A DNA stretch of 64,000 nucleotides from Paludibacter sp. UBA6032 (GCA_002427885.1 DIZI01000044.1:12328-76327), one strand, 5' to 3'; numbered from the stretch's first letter, positions 44,501 through 52,981 are shown. Numbers and translations are program-made. The notes: generated from the letters alone by a model not told the origin.

Positions 44501-45982
44501 CCATCTGCAAAAGAAGAGCTTACGCTAATTCGTAGAAACCTGGACCGGGTTCTTATTTTAATTAATCAGATTCTTGATTTCCGGAAATTGCAGAATAATA
44601 AAATGCATATTACTGTAGAAGAGATCAATTTTGCAGAATTCGTCCGAAACAGCAGCAGCAATTTTCTGGAAATGGCACATGCTAAAAATGTAGGCTTTCA
44701 TATTGTTGATGAATCAGATAACATAAAAATATGGGTGGATCCTGAAAAACTTGATTCAATCATTTACAACCTGCTTTCCAATGCACTTAAATTTACACCT
44801 TCGGGGAAAAATATAACCGTAAAAACATCTGTTCAACAAAATCTGGCTGTACTTGCGGTTATCGATGAGGGTGTCGGAATTGCCCAGGAGAAAATAAATT
44901 TCATTTTTGACCGTTTTTTCACTGTTTCTACACTCCGGAATATAGCTCAGAAAAGTACCGGAATCGGGCTCGATTTAGTCAAGAAACTGGTTGATTTGCA
45001 TCGTGCCAACATTCATGTTGAAAGTCAGCTGGGAAAAGGTTCCACCTTCAAAATCGAATTTAAGCCAGGGGTATCTCATTTTGGAAGTGATGTAGATATA
45101 ATTGTTTCCGATCAGGTAATTACATCTGAAGAACCGGAAGCTGAAAGATCAACTGAATTAATTAAAAATAATCATTTCAATCCATTAATTTTGATTGTGG
45201 AAGATAATGATGAACTTCGTCATTTTTTGAAAAACAGTTTGAAGAACATCTATCGGGTAGCTGAAGCTGAAAATGGATTGAAAGGCTGGAAAAAAACGGA
45301 ACAACTTATGCCTGATTTAGTAATTGCGGATTTGCGCATGCCAGGAATGGATGGTTTGGAGTTGACCGTTAAGATTAGAGAGGATAGAAGAACCTCACAT
45401 ATTCCGGTCATTCTGCTGACAGCCGTAACCGATCTTGAAAGTAAAGTTGCAGGAATGAAGGCAGGTGCTGATGATTATATTACAAAGCCTTTCAGTTCGG
45501 CATTTCTGCAGGCGCGTATTGAAAATTTAATGAACCAGCGCAAACAATTACAAGAGTTTTATCGATCACAAATAATAACTTCGAAAACAGATTATGCGCT
45601 TCCGCCATTGGAAATCAGATCGCAGGAAGAAGTATTTATGCAACATTTAATTCAGATATTGAATGTGAATTTGGAAAATTATGACTTGAATATCGATTTG
45701 CTTGCCAATGAATTAGGAATGAGCCGTACTGTTTTCTTTAATAAAATAAAGAGCTTAACGGGATTTTCACCCATTGAGTTTGTGCGTGAAGTCCGGTTTG
45801 AACGTGCCGCCGAGTATATGCGTGATACCCAGTTATCGGTTTCTGAAATTTCTTATAAAGTTGGAATTGAAGACCCACGCTATTTTAGCCGTTGCTTTAA
45901 GCAAAAATTCGGAAGTACTCCATCAGAGTACAGACAGCAACATTCTGGTGATTTAAATTATGAAATACAATCAAATAAATAA
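41600..45982 (+). CDS. Hybrid two-component system (HTCS) regulator
   Basis: The start at 41600 (MKKIIQLVTFFIFTLS) begins a signal peptide; an upstream in-frame ATG at 41552 adds 16 residues. The product is about 1460 residues. Domains in order: periplasmic two-component propeller (Reg_prop repeats such as DKKGYLWFGTRDGLNKFDG) to about residue 770, Y_Y_Y domain, membrane helix near 905-930, HisKA (phospho-His in DISHELRTP), HATPase, receiver (phospho-Asp in PDLVIADLRMPG) and AraC-type DNA-binding domain (about 1370-1450). HTCS proteins sense oligosaccharides in the periplasm and switch on glycan-use genes. The neighbours suggest pectin or hexuronate oligomers. No SusC/SusD pair is in the window. 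Confidence 0.93.
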   Translation: MKKIIQLVTFFIFTLSTSAQYHFSFSHYTSDNGLSQNSITAMMKDKKGYLWFGTRDGLNKFDGYKFTIYNSKLDQNLSVLSNRIIALKEDRWGYIWVKTYDDIVYRLNPSTEDIMLIGSPKGGFVNDKIVEEYILPSGAIWLTTANNGCYQVLTDEKTHDLSVTLFEQAKGTLPNNTVNRVFEDKQKNTWLLTNSGICCIDNAGNSKFYFEKQPFYSFVETEKRIMFGSYGKILQFGKRNKTFKTIDLPYQVAVSTMAAFSTNNYLFATQSKGFFTYDILHNELMQFSLEKYPEMKKNEIDQIYIDRAGEAWLGIKSSGILHYNPQTNRIAYIQSKINAGQITNPNYLIFEDDKDILWIQPYFGSFSWYDRVNNRLVPFYSAYNEDINTLFTYGVNHALSDSQGVFWISTNRGNGFFKCTFLPDYFNLYLFEDHSVYSIKNETRAIFEDSEKRLWVGCKDGTVHVFDENKKKLGTLNIDGRIVSGGKLDVLVYNFFQDKSGNIWLATKRQGLFRLKPKGGKNVFRIENFVHKPNDPYSLANNDMYSITQDKNGRLWAGSYGGGLQLLDEQNGKMRFLHAGNELKSYPMANCSKVRQVYVDSDHHIWVATTEGVVVFDADFKSPKDIKFSYYHKEDNTPNSLGANDVHCVFEDAEKRMWIGTFGGGLNKLETKFSGQSKLKFKIYSRANGMPNNVVYTIIDDKQGNLWLTTENSIVKFNKDNEEIEAFGKGNELENVEFSEAAAFLLRSGEICVGSKSGFYSFNPEEVKRSVINAPLVFTGLMLFNKEVEIGVEGSILKTQIDKTSLIEFNHKQNVFTIEFATLDMRAPEKIQYAYKLAGFDQEWNYVNTKHFATYTALPPGEYTFHVKSTDSEGIWLNNERKIDIKILPSFWQSTFAKFLYAIMIILLFFITLYIFLTFYKLKNNVRLEQQMTDMKLRFFTDISHELRTPLTLISLPVDSLLESDIDPSAKEELTLIRRNLDRVLILINQILDFRKLQNNKMHITVEEINFAEFVRNSSSNFLEMAHAKNVGFHIVDESDNIKIWVDPEKLDSIIYNLLSNALKFTPSGKNITVKTSVQQNLAVLAVIDEGVGIAQEKINFIFDRFFTVSTLRNIAQKSTGIGLDLVKKLVDLHRANIHVESQLGKGSTFKIEFKPGVSHFGSDVDIIVSDQVITSEEPEAERSTELIKNNHFNPLILIVEDNDELRHFLKNSLKNIYRVAEAENGLKGWKKTEQLMPDLVIADLRMPGMDGLELTVKIREDRRTSHIPVILLTAVTDLESKVAGMKAGADDYITKPFSSAFLQARIENLMNQRKQLQEFYRSQIITSKTDYALPPLEIRSQEEVFMQHLIQILNVNLENYDLNIDLLANELGMSRTVFFNKIKSLTGFSPIEFVREVRFERAAEYMRDTQLSVSEISYKVGIEDPRYFSRCFKQKFGSTPSEYRQQHSGDLNYEIQSNK

Positions 45983-45994
45983 AAAATTAGTATT

Positions 45995-46795
45995 ATGAAA
46001 ACAGTAAAATTAAAAGTATTGTGGTTATTTTTTCTCAGTTGTTCGATGTTATCATCGGGCTTTGCTCAAAAAAAAGTGCTGTTGGACAATTTTTATAACA
46101 ATGAGATAAATGCCAAAACCGGAAAATCATTTCATTATATTTGGGAAGACACTGCTTTAAGTGGATTTTCGGAGCTTGGAACTCTTTTTCAAAGCAAAGG
46201 AGCAGTTTTGGCTACACTGAAAGCAAAGCCTACTGAAGAAAACCTTAAAGGTGCTGGAATTTACATCATTGTAGACCCCGACACAAAACTTGAAACGGCC
46301 ACTCCAAACTATATGGATAAAGAGGCTGCAAATGCAATATCCAAATGGGTCAAAGCAGGAGGTGTCCTGGTTATGTTAACTAATGATGGAAAGAATTGCG
46401 AGTTGGACAGTTTTAATATGTTGGCGGCTAAGTTTGGGCTGAAGTTTAATAATGTTTTGTTACACCCAGAGTTAAAGGCTGAACCGGGAATGCCCAGGAA
46501 TTATAATAGCTGTGCTTCCACCAATTTACCGGATCATCCTTTGTTTAAAGGTGTTAATAAAATTTTTCTGAAAGAAGTATCCTCCATCACCTGTACAAAA
46601 CCGGCCAAACCGGTATTGGAAGAAAACGGGCAAGCTCTTATGGCTCAGGCTAAGTATGGTAAAGGTTTTATTTTTGCAGTTGGTGATCCATGGCTCTACA
46701 ATGAATATATAGATCATGCTCATCTACCGGTTGATTTTGAAAATTTGAAAGCAGCTAAAAATCTAGTCGACTGGTTATTAAGTGAGACAAAATAG
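45995..46795 (+). CDS. DUF4350 domain secreted protein
   Basis: The 266-residue protein has a signal peptide to about residue 25 (SSGFAQ). The rest is a glutamine-amidotransferase-like alpha/beta domain (YIIVDPDTKLETATPNYM, WVKAGGVLVMLTNDG, KYGKGFIFAVGDPWLYNEYID) seen in DUF4350 proteins, which often lie beside unsaturated-rhamnogalacturonyl hydrolases. No catalytic Cys triad is evident, so a binding or accessory role is likelier than catalysis. It starts 12 bases after the HTCS and must be co-transcribed with it; a terminator follows. Confidence 0.78.
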   Translation: MKTVKLKVLWLFFLSCSMLSSGFAQKKVLLDNFYNNEINAKTGKSFHYIWEDTALSGFSELGTLFQSKGAVLATLKAKPTEENLKGAGIYIIVDPDTKLETATPNYMDKEAANAISKWVKAGGVLVMLTNDGKNCELDSFNMLAAKFGLKFNNVLLHPELKAEPGMPRNYNSCASTNLPDHPLFKGVNKIFLKEVSSITCTKPAKPVLEENGQALMAQAKYGKGFIFAVGDPWLYNEYIDHAHLPVDFENLKAAKNLVDWLLSETK

Positions 46796-46837
46796 AATTT
46801 TAATCAGTAGAAGTTATAAAACAATATTTGAATATAA

Positions 46838-46872
46838 ATAAGAGATAGTTTTACTGTCTCTTATTTTTTTTC
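46838..46872 (+). terminator. Rho-independent terminator of the HTCS-DUF4350 operon
   Basis: ATAAGAGATAGT pairs with ACTGTCTCTTAT (12 bp, one G-T) around TTT, followed by a run of eight T. Confidence 0.8.
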
Positions 46873-47013
46873 ATTTTATAAGACCTGCATTTTAGCAAAA
46901 TGTTTTTTTTAGTCAAATTCCAAAATTAATTTGATTTATTATTATAATGACAATTTGTATAATATATTGATAAATAGTGCTATATAGTGATTTGTAAATT
47001 CTCCGTTAACGCC

Positions 47014-47027
47014 CGTGTCCGCACACG
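47014..47027 (+). promoter_or_regulatory. Upstream LacI-type operator
   Basis: CGTGTCCGCACACG is a perfect inverted repeat outside its CCGC centre. It shares GTGTnCGnACAC with the second site at 47086-47099 and lies upstream of the -33 box. The centre-to-centre distance is 72 bases. Confidence 0.6.
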
Positions 47028-47041
47028 AAAGCAAAAATAGT

Positions 47042-47071
47042 TTTGTATCTTCAAAATATATATTACTTTTG
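47042..47071 (+). promoter_or_regulatory. Promoter of the LacI-hexuronate operon
   Basis: TTTG (47042-47045) as -33 and TACTTTTG (47064-47071) as -7 are separated by 18 bases. The start of transcription is expected near 47075-47080, between the two operators. Confidence 0.6.
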
Positions 47072-47085
47072 TACAAAATAATGAC

Positions 47086-47099
47086 TGTGTACGAACACG
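47086..47099 (+). promoter_or_regulatory. Downstream LacI-type operator
   Basis: TGTGTACGAACACG contains GTGT-ACGA-ACAC, the same GTGTnCGnACAC pattern as the upstream site. It lies just after the expected transcription start, where bound repressor would block initiation. Confidence 0.6.
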
Positions 47100-47121
47100 G
47101 GATTATAAAATTGCGATAAAT

Positions 47122-48195
47122 ATGAAAGAAATTAACCCAAAAATACGTATAAAAGACATTGCAATTATGGCAGGTGTATCGGAGGGTACAGTTGACAGAG
47201 TATTACACGAAAGAGGAGATGTTTCCGCTAAAAGCTTAGAGGCTGTGAATAAAGTTTTGGATGAAATTGACTATACTCCAAATCTTTTGGCACGTTCACT
47301 GGCTTCCAAAAAACAGTACCGTTTTGTTTGTCTGTTTCCGGCACATCAAAACGCAGATTACTGGCACAGTGTTGACAACGGCTTTACTCAGGCAGCCAGA
47401 GAATTTACGCATTACAATGTACATATTGAAAAAAGATATTTCAACCAGTATGATGTCCTTTCTTTTGTTGAAGCTTCTAATGCTGTTTTTGAACAAAAAC
47501 CCGATGCCGTATTTATAGCTCCGATTTTTAGAAAAGAGACATTAGATCTCTGCGAAAAACTGACTCTTGAGGAAATACCATTTTCATTTATCGATTCATT
47601 AATTGAAGAAGTGAATTTCCTGACATATTACGGTCAAAATTCTTTTCAAAGCGGTTATATTGCAGCTAAATTATCGCTCGGTTCACTTCCCAATCATGCA
47701 CAGGTTTTAATTGTCAGAACTCAGCGAAAGGGAGCAGTTTCCAATCAGACATTGAACCGATATAACGGATTTATGCAATTTATAAAGGACAATCAACTTG
47801 CCGGTCATCTTGAATTGATTTCAGTGGAAATAAAAGATAATGATGAACTTGCCAATAAGGAATCAATCCGGAATATTTTTGAATCAAACAACAATATTAA
47901 AACGGTTATTACCTTTAATTCCAGGGTTCATCAACTGGCTAAACATTTGGAAGAATTGAATCTGACCGATGCTAATCTGATTGGTTATGATTTATTGGAA
48001 CAGAATGTTGCCTATCTGAAAAAAGGTTCTATTTCGTTTTTAATAGCTCAACGACCTGATAAACAGTCGTATTTTACAGTAAGAGATATGTGCCGTGAAC
48101 TTATCTTCAGGCAAGAGATACGCAAAATTAATTATGTTCCGATTGATATTTTATTAAAAGAGAACATTGAAGATTATATGCATTTTGTAGAATAA
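47122..48195 (+). CDS. LacI-family repressor of the hexuronate operon
   Basis: The 357-residue regulator has the LacI helix-turn-helix at residues 8-55 (IRIKDIAIMAGVSEGTVDRVL and the hinge helix NLLARSLASKK). A periplasmic-binding-protein-like ligand domain follows. The Gly and Val of the second helix are normal. It should bind the two GTGTnCGnACAC sites in its own promoter and release on a pathway intermediate such as KDG or a hexuronate; the ligand is inferred from the context. The epimerase gene starts 39 bases downstream, so repressor and enzymes share a transcript. Confidence 0.9.
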   Translation: MKEINPKIRIKDIAIMAGVSEGTVDRVLHERGDVSAKSLEAVNKVLDEIDYTPNLLARSLASKKQYRFVCLFPAHQNADYWHSVDNGFTQAAREFTHYNVHIEKRYFNQYDVLSFVEASNAVFEQKPDAVFIAPIFRKETLDLCEKLTLEEIPFSFIDSLIEEVNFLTYYGQNSFQSGYIAAKLSLGSLPNHAQVLIVRTQRKGAVSNQTLNRYNGFMQFIKDNQLAGHLELISVEIKDNDELANKESIRNIFESNNNIKTVITFNSRVHQLAKHLEELNLTDANLIGYDLLEQNVAYLKKGSISFLIAQRPDKQSYFTVRDMCRELIFRQEIRKINYVPIDILLKENIEDYMHFVE

Positions 48196-48234
48196 AATTA
48201 ATCATTAAATATTAAACCATAAAAAGTTTTTATC

Positions 48235-49482
48235 ATGAAATTAGGAAAATACAGTATCGGTACAGGTGACCGTTTTTCGCATCAGGGTCAGGCTCAGTTG
48301 AGAGCCATAATGCACGCAAATAAATCCGGTTTGGACATTAGTCCCGTTTGGAATAAATCCAACCGTGAACATACATACGTTCATACTGTGCCACAAGATA
48401 CACGCAATGAAGCGGATGCAGCAGTTGCTGCACTTGGATTTAAAGGCAAGTACTTTGTAGACGCAGATCATATCAATTTAAGTAATGTGGCAGCCTTTGT
48501 AGATTCATCTGACTTTTTTACCCTTGATGTAGCATCATTTATCGGAAAACCAAGTTCTGAAAGTGAAGTAAAAGCTTTTGTAAACTCTTGCCATAAATAC
48601 ATAGGTAAACTAATTATTCCGGGAGTTAAAGTTCCGTTATTAGTTACAATTGAATTAATTGAAAAAGTCGCCGGAAAATTTCTGGCTGCCACACAACAAG
48701 CAGCTGATATTTACAACTTTCTGAAAAAAGCAAAAGGAGAAGGTAATTTTATTACTGAAGTCTCGATGGACGAAGTTGAAACTCCACAAACTCCGATTGA
48801 ATTGTTGTTTATTTTGAAAATGTTGGCAGATAAAGGAGTTCCGGCTCAGACCATTGCACCTAAATTTACAGGTCGCTTTAATAAAGGTGTTGATTATAAG
48901 GGTGATGTAGATCAATTTGCTAAAGAATTTGAAGAAGATGTTTTAGTTATTGATTTTGCAGTGAAAGAATTTGGTTTACCTGCTGAATTGAAATTAAGTA
49001 TTCACTCCGGTAGTGATAAATTCTCCATTTATCCTGTAATGGCTGCTGTTATCAAAAAATATGACAAAGGCTTACATTTGAAAACAGCTGGAACAACCTG
49101 GTTGGAAGAAGTTATTGGTCTGGCAGTTGCCGGTGGAGATGGTTTAGAAGCTGCAAAATATATTTATGCAGATTCTTTAAACCGTAGTGAAGAATTATGT
49201 GGTCCTTATGCCGATGTAATTGAAATTGATACAACAAAACTTCCTACTATCGAAGAAGTTAACTCATGGTCGGGTGAAAAATACGCCAACACTTTGCGTC
49301 ATATTCCGGGAAATCCTGATTATAATGCGAATTTCCGTCAGTTGATTCATGTAGCCTACAAAGTAGCTTACGAAATGGGCGACAAATATATCAAAATGAT
49401 TGAGAAACATGCTGATGTTGTTGGACAATGTGTGGAAGAAAATATCTACGATCGCCATTTGAAACGCTTGTTTAATTTATAA
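48235..49482 (+). CDS. uxaE: Tagaturonate epimerase family protein
   Basis: The 415-residue protein begins MKLGKYSIGTGDRFSHQG, the start typical of the UxaE family, and continues with FVDADHINLSNVAAFVDSSDFFTLDVA. The many His and Asp residues (DADH, SGSDKFSIYP, HIPGNPDYN) fit a metal-dependent barrel. UxaE converts tagaturonate to fructuronate, joining galacturonate to the mannonate route without tagaturonate reductase (UxaB). The next two genes act on its product. No uronate isomerase (UxaC) is in the window. Confidence 0.85.
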   Translation: MKLGKYSIGTGDRFSHQGQAQLRAIMHANKSGLDISPVWNKSNREHTYVHTVPQDTRNEADAAVAALGFKGKYFVDADHINLSNVAAFVDSSDFFTLDVASFIGKPSSESEVKAFVNSCHKYIGKLIIPGVKVPLLVTIELIEKVAGKFLAATQQAADIYNFLKKAKGEGNFITEVSMDEVETPQTPIELLFILKMLADKGVPAQTIAPKFTGRFNKGVDYKGDVDQFAKEFEEDVLVIDFAVKEFGLPAELKLSIHSGSDKFSIYPVMAAVIKKYDKGLHLKTAGTTWLEEVIGLAVAGGDGLEAAKYIYADSLNRSEELCGPYADVIEIDTTKLPTIEEVNSWSGEKYANTLRHIPGNPDYNANFRQLIHVAYKVAYEMGDKYIKMIEKHADVVGQCVEENIYDRHLKRLFNL

Positions 49483-49496
49483 AAAGAAAGGCCCCA

Positions 49497-49514
49497 TCCC
49501 GATAGTTATCGGGA
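49497..49514. repeat. CCCGATAGCTATCGGG-type palindrome, intercistronic
   Basis: TCCCGATAGTTATCGGGA differs from the perfect palindrome by one base. It lies between uxaE and the SDR gene, next to CCCTGAAGGGG and CCCCTTTAGGGG words. Confidence 0.7.
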
Positions 49515-49611
49515 CCCTGAAGGGGTTTAAAGGCCAAGTATTTAAAAAATAAATAATTAAAACTAACATCTCTTACTCCCCTTTAGGGGATGGAGATTAA
49601 ATTAAAAAAAA

Positions 49612-50421
49612 ATGAAAAACTTATTCGATGTAAAGGGTAAAGTGATTGTTATCACCGGTGGTGCCGGTATTCTTGGTAAGGGAATGGCTGAATATATGGC
49701 TGAACAGGGTTGTAAAGTTGTTATTTTAGACAGAGCTGACGCTGGAGTTGCGTTGGCTGAAGAAATCAAGTCAAAAGGAGGTGAAGCATTGTATTTAAAT
49801 ACGAATGTTCTTGAGAAAGAAGCGTTGGAACAAAATGCAAAAGACATTGTTGCTGCTTTTGGTCGAATTGACATTTTAGTAAATGCCGCCGGTGGAAACA
49901 TGGCCGGTGCAACCATTGGACCGGACCAGACTATTTTCGATCTTCAAATTGATGCGTTCGAGAAAGTGGTTGATTTGAACTTGTTTGGAACCGTATTACC
50001 TTGTATGGTATTCGGAAAAATTATGGTCGATCAAAAAGAAGGAAGTATTATTAATATATCTTCCGAATCGGCTATTCGTCCGTTAACCCGTGTAGTTGGT
50101 TATGGTGCTTCTAAAGCAGCGGTCACAAACTTTACAAAATTCCTGGCAACTGAAATGGCCAGTAAATTCAGCGAAAAAATCCGTGTAAATGCTATGGCTC
50201 CCGGTTTCTTCTTAACCGAACAAAACCGCGCGTTAATGACTAATCCCGATGGAACACCAACGCCAAGAGGACAATCTATCGTCGCTCACACACCATTCGG
50301 ACGTTTGGGAGAACCTGATGAATTATTCGGAACCCTTCATTGGTTAGCCAGCGATGCTTCAAAATTCGTTACAGGAACATTAACTGTTATTGATGGTGGG
50401 TTTGATGTGTTCTGTATTTAA
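49612..50421 (+). CDS. SDR-family D-mannonate oxidoreductase
   Basis: The 269-residue short-chain dehydrogenase has the NAD(P) motif TGGAGILGKGMAEY (residues 13-26), NAAGG, and the catalytic Ser and YxxxK in ISSESAIRPL...GYGASKAAV. The C-terminal IDGGFDVFCI is typical. In Bacteroidota this SDR replaces UxuB and reduces fructuronate to mannonate. It lies between uxaE and uxuA, which supports that reaction. Confidence 0.88.
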   Translation: MKNLFDVKGKVIVITGGAGILGKGMAEYMAEQGCKVVILDRADAGVALAEEIKSKGGEALYLNTNVLEKEALEQNAKDIVAAFGRIDILVNAAGGNMAGATIGPDQTIFDLQIDAFEKVVDLNLFGTVLPCMVFGKIMVDQKEGSIINISSESAIRPLTRVVGYGASKAAVTNFTKFLATEMASKFSEKIRVNAMAPGFFLTEQNRALMTNPDGTPTPRGQSIVAHTPFGRLGEPDELFGTLHWLASDASKFVTGTLTVIDGGFDVFCI

Positions 50422-50442
50422 TCAGAGTAAAGTACAAAGATT

Positions 50443-50489
50443 CAAGAACCAGGACTCAAGATGAAAGAATTGAGAGTCTTGGGTTCTTA
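50443..50489. repeat. Intercistronic hairpin between the SDR and uxuA genes
   Basis: CAAGAACC pairs with GGTTCTTA-side bases and AGGACTCAA with TTGAGAGTCTT (small mismatches), making one long imperfect hairpin. No T-run follows, so it probably tunes message stability more than it terminates. Confidence 0.5.
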
Positions 50490-50548
50490 ATACTAGAGAT
50501 TTTAGAATTAAATTAAGCATTATCATTTTTTGTAGGTGTTAAAATGGT

Positions 50549-50570
50549 ACTCCCGATAGCTATCGGGAGT
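50549..50570. repeat. Perfect 22-bp CCCGATAGCTATCGGG palindrome
   Basis: The core TCCCGATAGCTATCGGGA (50551-50568) is extended by AC and GT on its sides to 22 perfectly palindromic bases. It lies 27 bases before the uxuA start. Confidence 0.85.
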
Positions 50571-50596
50571 AAATTTTTAAAATAGTAAATAAGATT

Positions 50597-51766
50597 ATGT
50601 ATTTATGTAAACAATCTTGGAGATGGTATGGGCCCAACGATCCCGTATCATTATGGGACATTCGTCAAGCCGGTGCAACAGATATTGTAACCGCATTACA
50701 CCAAATTCCCAATGGTGAAGTATGGCCTGTAGAAGCAATCAGATACCGCAAAAATATGATTGCAGAAGCGGGTTTAATCTGGTCAGTTGTGGAAAGTGTT
50801 CCGGTTCACGAAGATATAAAAAAACGAACCGGAAATTATAAGCAGTATATCGAAAATTACAAACAAACTATTCGGAATTTAGCTGAATGTGACATTAAAA
50901 TTGTAACTTACAATTTTATGCCGATTTTGGACTGGACCCGTACAGATCTGGCTTATGAAATGCCGGACCGTTCAAAAGCTTTACGCTTTGAAATGGCTGC
51001 TTTTGTTGCTTTCGATTTGTATATTTTGAAACGTCCGAATGCTGAAAAAGATTATACTGTTGAACAGATTTCCAAAGCAAAAAAACGTTTTGATGAAATG
51101 AGTGATAAAGAGAAGGAGACACTAACCAAAAATATGATTGCCGGACTTCCGGGAGCAGAAGAAAGTTTCTCTTTAGAACAATTTCAGGCAGCATTGGATA
51201 CTTACAAAGGTATTGATGAAGACCAGTTGCGTAATAACCTGATATTTTTTATGAATGAAATTACGTTCGTTGCCGATGAGGTCGGAGTTCAGATGGCTAT
51301 TCATCCCGATGATCCACCTCGTTCAATTTTGGGATTGCCACGAATTTTAAGTAATGCCGATGATGTTCGTAAACTTTTTGCAGCTGTTCCAAGTTTATCT
51401 AATGGAATTTGTCTTTGTACAGGTTCTTTCGGAGTTTCTTCGACCAACGACCTGACTGCCATGTTACGTGAATTTGGCGAACGATTGTATTATGTACATT
51501 TCCGTAGTACACATCGAAATGGCGAAGGTGATTTTTACGAAGATAATCATCTAGAAGGTGACGTTGACATGTATGAAGCCATGAAAGCTTTATTAGTTGT
51601 TGAATATACCTATAAACGTAATATACCTATGCGTCCTGATCATGGTCATCAAATGCTGGACGATTTACATAAAAAAACAAATCCCGGATACTCAGGTATC
51701 GGTATGTTGAGAGGTATGGCTGAACTTCGCGGACTGGAATTCGGAATATCAAGAACCTTGTTCTAA
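50597..51766 (+). CDS. uxuA: Mannonate dehydratase
   Basis: The 389-residue TIM-barrel enzyme has the UxuA start SWRWYGPNDPVSLWDIRQAGATDIVTALH split by the family WPVEAI segment, and metal ligands in AIHPDDPPRSILGLPRI, GICLCTGSFG, HFRSTHRNG and RPDHGHQML. It dehydrates D-mannonate to 2-keto-3-deoxygluconate (KDG). The length is normal. It follows the mannonate oxidoreductase gene, with the hairpin and palindrome between them. Confidence 0.96.
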   Translation: MYLCKQSWRWYGPNDPVSLWDIRQAGATDIVTALHQIPNGEVWPVEAIRYRKNMIAEAGLIWSVVESVPVHEDIKKRTGNYKQYIENYKQTIRNLAECDIKIVTYNFMPILDWTRTDLAYEMPDRSKALRFEMAAFVAFDLYILKRPNAEKDYTVEQISKAKKRFDEMSDKEKETLTKNMIAGLPGAEESFSLEQFQAALDTYKGIDEDQLRNNLIFFMNEITFVADEVGVQMAIHPDDPPRSILGLPRILSNADDVRKLFAAVPSLSNGICLCTGSFGVSSTNDLTAMLREFGERLYYVHFRSTHRNGEGDFYEDNHLEGDVDMYEAMKALLVVEYTYKRNIPMRPDHGHQMLDDLHKKTNPGYSGIGMLRGMAELRGLEFGISRTLF

Positions 51767-51767
51767 T

Positions 51768-51871
51768 TTACTATTTATTCATTTACCATTTTTCCAATCA
51801 ACAAATCAACGAATCAACGAATTATCGAATTATCGAATCAACTAATTATCGAATTAACTAATAGACTAATC
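51768..51871. repeat. Simple-repeat gap (ATTTACYATTT words, then AATCAACGAAT-type words)
   Basis: The first 25 bases carry TTTACTATTTATTCATTTACC. The rest is degenerate tandem repeats of 8-9 bases (CGAATCAA, CGAATTAT, CTAATTAT) running to the kinase start at 51872. Confidence 0.6.
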
Positions 51872-52951
51872 ATGAGCATTGAATTAAGAAAAGATTGCAA
51901 ATATGCCCTTATGGTGGCAACCAGTATGGGTGTTCGTATTACGCCGGTGAATGGTCAACCGGTTCACAGCAGTAAATTATTTCAAATGGAAGTTTCAAGT
52001 GCTGAAACGAATGTTGCCAGTATATCTTCTTACCTTGGATTGCCCGTGAAAGTGCTTACCACTTTTGTAAAGGATAGTCCGATAGCACAAATGATTAAAT
52101 CCGATTTGCGTAGTCGCAATATGGATTATGAAGGTGTTGAAGTGCCTCAGGGCGATCCCTGGGGTTACCGTCATCAGTTTAATATTGCCGATAGTGGTTT
52201 TGGAACGCGTGGTCCACGTGTTTTAAACGATCGTGCAGGTGAAGTGGGACGTACCTTGAATGTGAAAGATTTTGATCTGGAACGTATCTTTGTAAAAGAA
52301 GGTGTTCAGATTTTACATTTATCCGGATTAATTGGCGCCTTGTCGGTTGAAACAAGTGAGTTTTGTTTACAATTGGCCCGTTATGCCAAGAAAACGGGAA
52401 CACGCATTTCATTCGATTTAAACTACCGTGCTTCATTCTGGAAAGGTCGTGATAAAGAACTACGTGAGATATTTACTGAAATAGCATCTGTTTCCGATAT
52501 TCTGATTGGAAATGAAGAAGATTTTCAACTTTGTCTGGGCATTGAAGGTCCTGAAGCAGGTGGAAAAGGAATTGATGCACAAATCGACGGATTTAAAGGC
52601 ATGATTGGTCGTGTAAAAGCAGCATTCCCCAATGCATCGGTTTATGCAACCACTTTACGTCAGGTGATCAGTACCAATGAACATCTTTGGGGCGCCATTA
52701 TGCTCGATGGAGAAACATGGAATGTGATAGAGCCCCGTAAAATCAATGTCCTCGACCGTATTGGTGGTGGTGATGGTTTTGTCGGCGGTATGTTATATGC
52801 CATTCTGAAAGGTTGGGAATCTGAAAAATGGGCTCAGTTCGGATGGGCGTCGGGAGCGTTGGCAACAACTTTCTTAACCGATTATGCACAACCGGCCGAT
52901 GAGGAAATGGTTTGGAGTATCTGGGGTGGAAATGCACGGGTGAAAAGATAA
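51872..52951 (+). CDS. kdgK: PfkB-family sugar kinase, probable KDG kinase
   Basis: The 359-residue ribokinase-like protein has SFDLNYRASFWKGRD for sugar binding and IGGGDGFVGGMLYAIL with the catalytic Asp (canonical GAGD; here GGGD). It would phosphorylate KDG to KDPG, the step after UxuA. It is 105 bases downstream of uxuA. No KDPG aldolase is in the window. Confidence 0.87.
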   Translation: MSIELRKDCKYALMVATSMGVRITPVNGQPVHSSKLFQMEVSSAETNVASISSYLGLPVKVLTTFVKDSPIAQMIKSDLRSRNMDYEGVEVPQGDPWGYRHQFNIADSGFGTRGPRVLNDRAGEVGRTLNVKDFDLERIFVKEGVQILHLSGLIGALSVETSEFCLQLARYAKKTGTRISFDLNYRASFWKGRDKELREIFTEIASVSDILIGNEEDFQLCLGIEGPEAGGKGIDAQIDGFKGMIGRVKAAFPNASVYATTLRQVISTNEHLWGAIMLDGETWNVIEPRKINVLDRIGGGDGFVGGMLYAILKGWESEKWAQFGWASGALATTFLTDYAQPADEEMVWSIWGGNARVKR

Positions 52952-52959
52952 AATTATTT

Positions 52960-52981
52960 ACTCCCGATAGCTATCGGGAGT
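52960..52981. repeat. Perfect 22-bp CCCGATAGCTATCGGG palindrome
   Basis: The same 22 bases as at 50549-50570. It lies 8 bases after the kdgK stop and 29 bases before the first four-helix-bundle gene. Confidence 0.85.

Larger units (their letters stand above)
46796..47121. other. Intergenic region holding a terminator, two operators and a promoter
   Basis: The 326 bases hold the terminator at 46838-46872 and the LacI control region at 47014-47099, both listed separately. No gene was seen. Confidence 0.6.
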
